Below are positions 15,079 through 19,457 of a stretch of 19,457 nt of DNA, in pieces (the first letter of the stretch is position 1; each line of letters starts with the position of its first letter). The DNA lies in assembly GCA_002500485.1 (NCBI GenBank), contig DLRJ01000114.1:5477-24933 (forward strand), given 5' to 3'. The notes beneath the pieces are model-generated. The model was not told where the DNA came from and did not search any database. It saw nothing but the letters and a program-made list of their open reading frames with translations. Both the position numbers and the translations under genes were made by a program. Source of the DNA: Dehalococcoidia bacterium UBA7891. GTDB taxonomy: Bacteria > Chloroflexota > Dehalococcoidia > Lucifugimonadales > UBA826.

Positions 15079-15097
15079 TAATGGGAGCCTAACCTTA
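15079..15097 (-). promoter_or_regulatory. Possible DtxR/IdeR-type operator
   Basis: On the minus strand, TAAGGTTAGGCTCCCATTA matches 14 of 19 positions of the classical IdeR/DtxR consensus TTAGGTTAGGCTAACCTAA. Ten consecutive bases (AGGTTAGGCT) are identical, covering the left half-site and centre; the right half is poor. It overlaps the -35/spacer region of the candidate leftward promoter, where a repressor could act. A DtxR-family gene lies 6 kb away in this window, but its helix-turn-helix is atypical, so its own operator may differ. Confidence 0.25.
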
Positions 15098-15166
15098 CTT
15101 TTGAAACGAATTGCTCTTGTAGAATTATAGAATTGAATAAACATCATATTTCTGTAGGAACTAAAT

Positions 15167-16195
15167 TTGAAGACTGCTGATTTTGACTACAAACTTCCAG
15201 AAAAATTGATTGCCCAATCTCCTTTAGAACCAAGAGATCACTCACGCCTTATGATACTGGATCGAATAAATGGTCGAATTAAACACCGTAATTTTTATGA
15301 TATTACTGAATATTTAGACCACGGGGATGTGTTGGTCTTTAATGATAGTAAGGTCATACCAGCAAGAATGTATGGATCAACGGTAGATAGCGGTAGCCGA
15401 GTCGAACTCCTATTGCTATCTCAGATCAGTTCTAATGTTTGGAAAACCTTAGTTAAACCAGGACGAAGAATGAGAAAGGGGGCAAAATTTATAATAAATG
15501 GAATTAATGGGAAACAATTAATTGGAAGAATTCTGAAGGAACATCTTGATGGTAGTCGAGAAGTTGAGTTCGAGGGTGAGTTAAACTTTGAGTATTTTGG
15601 GTCCCTGCCGCTCCCTCCTTACATACATGAAACAGCAGTACCTGGTGACCGATACCAAACTGTATACGCAGAAAAAGAAGGAAGTATTGCGGCCCCGACC
15701 GCTGGTCTTCACTTCACAAAAAAATTACTTAACCGGATATCCGAGAAGGGAGTGTTGCTAGAATTTGTAACCCTTCATGTTGGTTGGGATTCTTTCAGGC
15801 CTCTAAAAACCAACAATCCTTTAGAACATAAAATGCATTCAGAATATTGGGAACTTACCCGCGAGGCGTGTGACAGAATAAATCTGGCGAAAAGTGAAGG
15901 GCGGAGGGTTATATCTGTAGGGACCACGGCGGTACGGCTTTTGGAAAATGCGGCAAGAATCAGTTTGTCTTCTACTTTAAGTCCAGGTTCTGGATGGGCT
16001 GACATTTTTATTAAACCAGGATATCAATTTCGCGTTGTGGATAGTTTAATCACAAATTTCCATTTGCCTAAATCTACTTTGCTAATGTTAACGAGTGCCC
16101 TTGCCGGTCGGGATAATATTTTAAAGGCGTATGAAGAAGCGGTTCAGAACCAATATAGGTTTTATAGTTTTGGTGATGCAATGTTCATAGTTTAA
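15167..16195 (+). CDS. queA: S-adenosylmethionine:tRNA ribosyltransferase-isomerase (queuosine synthesis)
   Basis: QueA transfers and isomerises the ribosyl group of SAM onto preQ1-modified tRNA to form epoxyqueuosine at wobble position 34. The 342-residue protein is full length and shows family blocks throughout: YKLPEKLIAQSPLEPRDHSRLM at the N-terminus, DHGDVLVFNDSKVIPARM, LVKPGRRMRKGAKF, and YAEKEGSIAAPTAGLHFT. Further on are LHVGWDSFRPL, HSEYWELT, the GTTAVRLLE motif, and TNFHLPKSTLLMLTSALAG near the C-terminus. The start is TTG (15167) with AGGAA six bases upstream. No tgt or other queuosine gene is in the window. It stands first after the divergent spacer. Confidence 0.95.
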   Translation: MKTADFDYKLPEKLIAQSPLEPRDHSRLMILDRINGRIKHRNFYDITEYLDHGDVLVFNDSKVIPARMYGSTVDSGSRVELLLLSQISSNVWKTLVKPGRRMRKGAKFIINGINGKQLIGRILKEHLDGSREVEFEGELNFEYFGSLPLPPYIHETAVPGDRYQTVYAEKEGSIAAPTAGLHFTKKLLNRISEKGVLLEFVTLHVGWDSFRPLKTNNPLEHKMHSEYWELTREACDRINLAKSEGRRVISVGTTAVRLLENAARISLSSTLSPGSGWADIFIKPGYQFRVVDSLITNFHLPKSTLLMLTSALAGRDNILKAYEEAVQNQYRFYSFGDAMFIV

Positions 16196-16212
16196 ACTCG
16201 AAATGGGCAGTG

Positions 16213-16218
16213 TATAAT
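16213..16218 (+). promoter_or_regulatory. Candidate promoter -10 (TATAAT) after queA
   Basis: TATAAT at 16213-16218 lies in the 64-bp gap after queA. TTTAAA at 16191-16196, with a 16-bp spacer, could be a weak -35 (4/6 match) and overlaps the queA stop codon. The start would be about 35 bases before the ATG at 16260. This suggests the following PLP-enzyme/dehydrogenase pair has its own promoter. Confidence 0.4.
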
Positions 16219-16259
16219 CCGCGGTACATGCCGTTATTGAATTGTGTGAGGTTTTCCTA

Positions 16260-17390
16260 ATGTATTCTCCAGGTAAAGACATATTAGAATCTCTAGGTCT
16301 CAGTCCCCTTATATCTGCTACTGGTACAGTGACTGCTTATGGTGGTAGTAGGCTTAGACCGGAAGTAATGGATGCTATGAATCGGGCCTCCAATACTATG
16401 GTCAATATGGATGAACTTAACCTAGCTGTTGGTAAACAAATAGCGGCTTTAACCGGTGCAGAGTCGGGAATGGTCACTAGTGGTGCAGCTGGCGGTCTTA
16501 TTCTGCAGGCAGCAGCGGTAATTGCTGGTAATGACCCTATTAAGATGAAAAAACTACCAGATGCAAATGGCATGAAAAATGAAATTGTCATACATAGAAG
16601 CCATAGATTTCCCTATGACCAATGTTACCTGTCTGTGGGGGCCAAATTTGTAGAAATTGGAGATGGTCGTAGATGCCAGCCGTGGGAGCTGGAAGGTAGT
16701 CTCACTGAAAACACAGCTGCTGTTGCATATTTGTTTTCACCGTTTATAACCAGAAGAGCCTTGCCTTTTGAATATGTATGTGAAGTAGCTCATTCTAAAG
16801 GGATTCCTGTTATTGTAGACGCCGCTTCCTATTTGCCTCCTAGAGCCAACATTACCCGCTTTATAAAAGAAGGGGCTGATATGGTTGTTTACAGTGGTGG
16901 CAAGGGAATAAGGGGCCCACAAGGTACCGGTGTGCTATGTGGTAGGTCAGATCTCATTGAGGCTGCATATGCCAACGCGAGCCCCCACCAATTTATAGGT
17001 AGAGGTTTGAAGGTTGCGAAAGAAGAAATTATAGGTTTATCAAAAGCATTAGAAATATTTCTGTCTGAAGATGAGGAAAAAGAAAACGAAAGGTATCAGC
17101 AAATGTGTGACCAAATTGTGGATGCCTTGATAGAAATTCCAGGTGTCGGGCTGCAGACTAAATTTGATCCATATGATTATCTAATACCTACTGCTTTAAT
17201 TACATTTGACCCCAATAGAAATGGCCTGTCACGAGATCAGGTTTGGGAACAGATGGTAGCAGGAGACCCGCCTATATATCTCAGCAATTTGGGCACACCC
17301 GACGAACTAGCAGTGGATCCTTTCAACATTGCCGATTCAGAATTGGAAATTGTTATTGCTAGACTACGGGAATTACTGATTCAAAATTAG
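16260..17390 (+). CDS. SelA/DgaE-like PLP-dependent enzyme (substrate unknown)
   Basis: This belongs to the PLP fold-type I group related to selenocysteine synthase SelA and D-glucosaminate-6-phosphate ammonia-lyase DgaE. These enzymes eliminate water or ammonia from serine-like or amino-acid-like substrates. Visible features are TSGAAGGLILQAAA (73-86, cofactor phosphate contacts), VDAASYLPP with D187 (pyridine nitrogen contact), and VYSGGKGIRGPQGTGVLCGR with K215 as the likely Schiff-base lysine. The 376 residues lack the N-terminal extension of true SelA, and no selenocysteine genes are nearby, so SelA function is unlikely. The frame opens at TTG 16242, but ATG 16260 with GAGG eight bases upstream is preferred. 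The dehydrogenase gene follows 32 bp later and probably acts in the same pathway (inference). Confidence 0.88.
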   Translation: MYSPGKDILESLGLSPLISATGTVTAYGGSRLRPEVMDAMNRASNTMVNMDELNLAVGKQIAALTGAESGMVTSGAAGGLILQAAAVIAGNDPIKMKKLPDANGMKNEIVIHRSHRFPYDQCYLSVGAKFVEIGDGRRCQPWELEGSLTENTAAVAYLFSPFITRRALPFEYVCEVAHSKGIPVIVDAASYLPPRANITRFIKEGADMVVYSGGKGIRGPQGTGVLCGRSDLIEAAYANASPHQFIGRGLKVAKEEIIGLSKALEIFLSEDEEKENERYQQMCDQIVDALIEIPGVGLQTKFDPYDYLIPTALITFDPNRNGLSRDQVWEQMVAGDPPIYLSNLGTPDELAVDPFNIADSELEIVIARLRELLIQN

Positions 17391-17422
17391 TTTCATCTTG
17401 GGATGACGGAGGTTAGGAAAAC

Positions 17423-18532
17423 ATGTTAGATCGATTTAAAGTTCCAAAAGAAGATATCGTTAAAGTAGATCATGAATCTTTGCAGGAAACTGTAACTCAA
17501 ATTTTTGGAAAAATGGGAGTCGTACCAGAAGATGCCAAGGAAGGGGCTAGTGTTCTTGTATCAACAGATCTTCGAGGAGTGGAAACACACGGAGTATCTA
17601 ACATGCTTCGGAGTTATGTAGAAAGATACAATGCAGGAGATTTGAAACCTCGACCAGATTGGAAGATTGAACGAGAGACCCAAGGTACCGCGACGATCGA
17701 TGCGGATAATGGTTTGGCGGTTATATTGGGCCCTAAGGCAATGAGGATTGCCATCGAGAAGGCGAAAACTGTTGGAGTAGGGGTTGTGACGATGCACAAT
17801 GCTGGACATTCCGGCGCAATTGGTCATCACGCAATGCTAGCGGCTAAGGAAGACATGATAGGCATGACGGCTACCGCTGGAGGGATGAGTGTACTTCCAA
17901 CGTTCGGTGCAGAGCCTAGATTAGGTACTAACCCGATAGCGATAGCAGCTCCAGCGAGGAATAATCCACCATTCCTTTTTGACGCCGCCACCTCTGCTAT
18001 AGCAGGTAATAAACTAGGGCTAGCAGCTCGTGTAGGAGCCAATCTACTTCCTAACTGGATATCACAGATGGACGGGTCTCCCATAGGGGACGAAGTTCCA
18101 ATGCCGGATCGTGGAGATTTTCATCAACTCCCTCTAGGGGGAACAAGAGAACAAGGTTCCCACAAAGGTTATGGTTTTGGTTTGATGTCAGAAATATTAG
18201 CTACGGGATTGAGTGGAGCTATAAGTGCTATGGTCATCGGTTCGGGTAAAACTAGCAGGACTGGAGGAACAAGTTGCCACTATTTTTGTGCATACAATAT
18301 AGAAGCATTTACAGATATTGAATTGTTCAAAGATAACATGGATAACATGCTTCAGGCTTTGAAGGATACTCCACCTGCCCCTGGGCAAGATAGGGTCATA
18401 TACCCCGGGCTTTCTGAATACGAGGAAGAAGAGGATAGAAAAGCAAATGGTATCCCTCTTCACTCTGAAGTGGTGGAGTGGTTTACAGATATAACCAGCG
18501 AACTTTCTGTGCCTATGGTCAAAATATTGTAA
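17423..18532 (+). CDS. Ldh family oxidoreductase (malate/L-lactate/sulfolactate/ureidoglycolate dehydrogenase type)
   Basis: This NAD(P)-dependent family (Ldh_2) interconverts 2-hydroxy and 2-oxo acids and is unrelated to classical lactate and malate dehydrogenases. The 369-residue protein shows the family signature order: STDLRGVETHGVSNML (R51, H56), GPKAMRIAIEKAK, the catalytic-His segment HNAGHSGAIGHHA (H129), EPRLGTNPIAIAAP (164-177), and GSHKGYGFGLMSEILATGLSGA. A Glu-rich stretch near the C-terminus (EYEEEEDRK) is unusual but short. GGAGG at 17408-17412 and AGGAAA at 17415-17420 precede the ATG. The substrate is unknown; pairing with the PLP lyase-like enzyme suggests reduction of a 2-oxo acid it releases, or the reverse direction. 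That link is inference from adjacency. Confidence 0.92.
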   Translation: MLDRFKVPKEDIVKVDHESLQETVTQIFGKMGVVPEDAKEGASVLVSTDLRGVETHGVSNMLRSYVERYNAGDLKPRPDWKIERETQGTATIDADNGLAVILGPKAMRIAIEKAKTVGVGVVTMHNAGHSGAIGHHAMLAAKEDMIGMTATAGGMSVLPTFGAEPRLGTNPIAIAAPARNNPPFLFDAATSAIAGNKLGLAARVGANLLPNWISQMDGSPIGDEVPMPDRGDFHQLPLGGTREQGSHKGYGFGLMSEILATGLSGAISAMVIGSGKTSRTGGTSCHYFCAYNIEAFTDIELFKDNMDNMLQALKDTPPAPGQDRVIYPGLSEYEEEEDRKANGIPLHSEVVEWFTDITSELSVPMVKIL

Positions 18533-18725
18533 CTGGGACAGTCCTTTTGTGATTTTGCACCAATATGCGATGAGCAAAGGAAATATTCAATGTAGGGTTG
18601 ATTCCGGATTTTTTTTAAATCCAATGTACATCTTACTTCGTAATCTTATTTAGAGACTTACATATTTGATGAATCGATATTAGTAATTAATTAAGAGGAT
18701 CACACAAATAGCAGGGAGATTTGGA
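18533..18725. other. Intergenic region between ldh-like gene and response regulator
   Basis: This is the longest gap in the window (193 bp) and is AT-rich. GGATTT-TTTTT-AAATCC at 18606-18622 could form a 6-bp hairpin, but it is mostly A-T and has no following U-tract, so terminator function is doubtful. CAATGTA occurs as a direct repeat on both sides of it (18589-18595 and 18622-18628). A 27-codon frame (18570-18653) has no ribosome binding site. The response regulator promoter probably lies in the last 80 bp; TTGATG at 18666-18671 is a possible -35 without a good -10. GGGAGATTTGGA leads into the next start. Confidence 0.5.
18606..18622. repeat. Inverted repeat (AT-rich hairpin)
   Basis: Arms GGATTT and AAATCC are perfectly complementary around five T. 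It could be a weak terminator for the upstream pair or part of the response-regulator upstream region. There is no T-run after the right arm on the + strand. On the minus strand the sequence after the hairpin (CGGAATCAACC) is not T-rich either. Confidence 0.3.
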
Positions 18726-19415
18726 GTGAGCAGCGAAAAAATTCTCATTATTGAAGATGAAGAAAATATTTTGGAGGCGGTGAAATATAGCTTAACTCAA
18801 GAAGGTTACGATGTATTTACCTCAATTGATGGAGAAGAGGGCTTAGAGAAGGCTCAAGAGATCAGGCCCGATTTAGTGTTGTTGGATATTATGCTGCCCA
18901 AAATGGATGGATTTGAGGTTTGCAGAATTCTTCGTAAGAATTTGGATATGCCAGTTTTTATGATCTCAGCCAAGATTGAGGAGATCGATCGGGTTGTCGG
19001 TCTTGAAATTGGAGCCGACGATTATCTAACTAAACCTTTTAGCATGAGGGAACTTGTTGCCAGAGTTAGAAACGTTCTCAGGAGGGCGGCTTTAAATCCG
19101 GTAGAAAATAATCTTGAAGATATAAAATATGATGAATTGGAAATTCACTTAACCAGTCACAGAGTCATAGTCAGAGGTGAGGAAATCTCTATGAAGCCCA
19201 AAGAATTTGATTTGCTCTATTTTTTGGCTTCACATAAAGGCAGAGCTTTTACAAGAGATCAGATTCTGGAAAAATTGTGGGGTAATGAATTTATTGGAGA
19301 CATTAGAACCGTAGATGTTCACGTAAGATGGATTCGAGAGAAAATTGAGGCGAACCCCAGTCAGCCTAAAAAATTGGTAACAATAAGAGGACTAGGGTAC
19401 CGGTTCGACGAGTAG
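18726..19415 (+). CDS. OmpR/PhoP-family two-component response regulator
   Basis: This is a DNA-binding response regulator controlled by phosphorylation. The 229-residue protein has a receiver domain at about 4-120, with acidic pocket E10/D11, phospho-acceptor D54 in LLDIMLP, switch S81 (MISAK), and Y100/K103 in GADDYLTKPF. A winged-helix OmpR-type output domain (about 132-229) includes the block ISMKPKEFDLLYFLASHKGRAFTRDQILEKLWG, the recognition-helix region RTVDVHVRWIREKIE and the closing TIRGLGYRFDE. The GTG start at 18726 is preceded by GGAG. The kinase that phosphorylates it is not inside the window but could begin directly downstream. The name PhoP/PhoB cannot be assigned from sequence alone. 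Confidence 0.95.
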   Translation: MSSEKILIIEDEENILEAVKYSLTQEGYDVFTSIDGEEGLEKAQEIRPDLVLLDIMLPKMDGFEVCRILRKNLDMPVFMISAKIEEIDRVVGLEIGADDYLTKPFSMRELVARVRNVLRRAALNPVENNLEDIKYDELEIHLTSHRVIVRGEEISMKPKEFDLLYFLASHKGRAFTRDQILEKLWGNEFIGDIRTVDVHVRWIREKIEANPSQPKKLVTIRGLGYRFDE

Positions 19416-19440
19416 GTAATAGATTTGCCAGGGGATGACT

Positions 19441-19457
19441 GTGTTAAGCTTTTTTAG
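19441..19457 (+). CDS. Possible start of a downstream gene, perhaps the cognate sensor kinase (cut by window edge)
   Basis: AGGGG at 19430-19434 is followed six bases later by GTG at 19441, opening a frame MLSFF that runs off the window. An ATG at 19435 is in the same frame but has no space for the ribosome binding site. A histidine kinase gene commonly follows an OmpR-type regulator, and a hydrophobic N-terminus would fit. Only five or six codons are visible, so this is a guess based on position. Confidence 0.25.

Larger units (their letters stand above)
15016..15166. promoter_or_regulatory. Divergent intergenic region between the hydrolase operon and queA
   Basis: This 151-bp AT-rich spacer must carry promoters for both directions. 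Rightward, two TAGAAT hexamers (15120-15125 and 15128-15133, 5/6 match to TATAAT) precede queA, and TTGAAA at 15101-15106 is a possible -35, but none of these pairs has ideal spacing. Leftward, TAGAAT occurs on the minus strand at 15074-15069 without a good -35. A DtxR-box-like sequence (15079-15097) lies between them. AGGAA at 15156-15160 serves as the queA ribosome binding site. I see no riboswitch-like fold. Confidence 0.5.

Noticed and set aside
15016..15166. Possible preQ1 riboswitch upstream of queA
   Set aside because: I looked for the short C-rich pseudoknot and A-rich tail of the preQ1 aptamer near the queA start and did not find them.
16260..17390. Calling the PLP enzyme selenocysteine synthase (selA)
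   Set aside because: It is shorter than SelA, lacks the N-terminal domain, and no selB, selD or tRNA-Sec is nearby. The motif resembles the broader SelA/DgaE group.
18197..18577. Open frame of 126 codons on the minus strand over the end of the Ldh-type gene
   Set aside because: Antisense to coding sequence for most of its length, no recognisable domain. Composition reflects the reverse of the real frame.
18570..18653. 27-codon frame (starting MSKGNIQC) in the 193-bp gap before the response regulator
   Set aside because: There is no ribosome binding site and the product has no recognisable features. It could be a leader peptide, but nothing supports that.
1..19457. Mobile elements, CRISPR arrays, tRNA or rRNA genes
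   Set aside because: I saw no transposase, integrase, repeat-spacer pattern, tRNA-like cloverleaf or rRNA sequence anywhere in the window.

Overview
The window is a low-GC (about 40% by eye), gene-dense bacterial chromosome segment. It has 26 recognisable genes and no RNA gene, CRISPR array or insertion sequence. The gene order is rpsE-rpmD-rplO-secY-adk-map-infA-rpmJ-rpsM-rpsK-rpsD-rpoA-rplQ-truA-rplM-rpsI, with no ECF-transporter ATPase genes between rplQ and truA. Together with a full-length IdeR-like DtxR regulator and a UbiE/MenG methyltransferase, this suggests Chloroflexota, perhaps a Dehalococcoidia/SAR202-like lineage. That placement is inference from gene order and protein character only; no search was run.

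Region 1 (1-9080, + strand) is the 3' part of the ribosomal-protein superoperon. It holds the end of the spc block (S5, L30, L15, SecY), adenylate kinase, methionine aminopeptidase, IF-1, and the alpha block (L36, S13, S11, S4, RNA polymerase alpha, L17). TruA, L13 and S9 follow. Together these supply ribosome assembly, membrane insertion, nascent-protein N-terminal processing, transcription and tRNA modification. rpmJ (37 codons, 4392-4505) is a real small gene here.

Region 2 (9081-12143, + strand) holds a DtxR-family metalloregulator with an unusual insertion in its helix-turn-helix, a fused NAD(P)HX repair enzyme (Nnr), and a quinone C-methyltransferase. The three genes are tightly packed behind a candidate -10 element.

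Region 3 (12145-15015, - strand) is a compact operon read right to left: alpha/beta hydrolase, YihY/BrkB membrane protein, and an exported HtrA-type serine protease. The protease gene overlaps the yihY end by 23 bp. The operon meets the ubiE gene tail to tail with one base between the stop codons.

Region 4 (15016-19457, + strand) starts with a 151-bp divergent spacer containing a sequence that resembles a DtxR/IdeR box. It continues with queA, then a likely metabolic pair (a SelA/DgaE-type PLP enzyme and an Ldh_2-family 2-hydroxyacid dehydrogenase), then an OmpR/PhoP-type response regulator. A possible sensor-kinase start lies at the very edge.

No gap exceeds 300 bases; the largest is 193 bp (18533-18725). 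Most of the window is conserved housekeeping. I do not see a convincing new multi-gene system. The items most worth a second look are the atypical DtxR regulator with its possible operator, and the PLP-enzyme/dehydrogenase pair.
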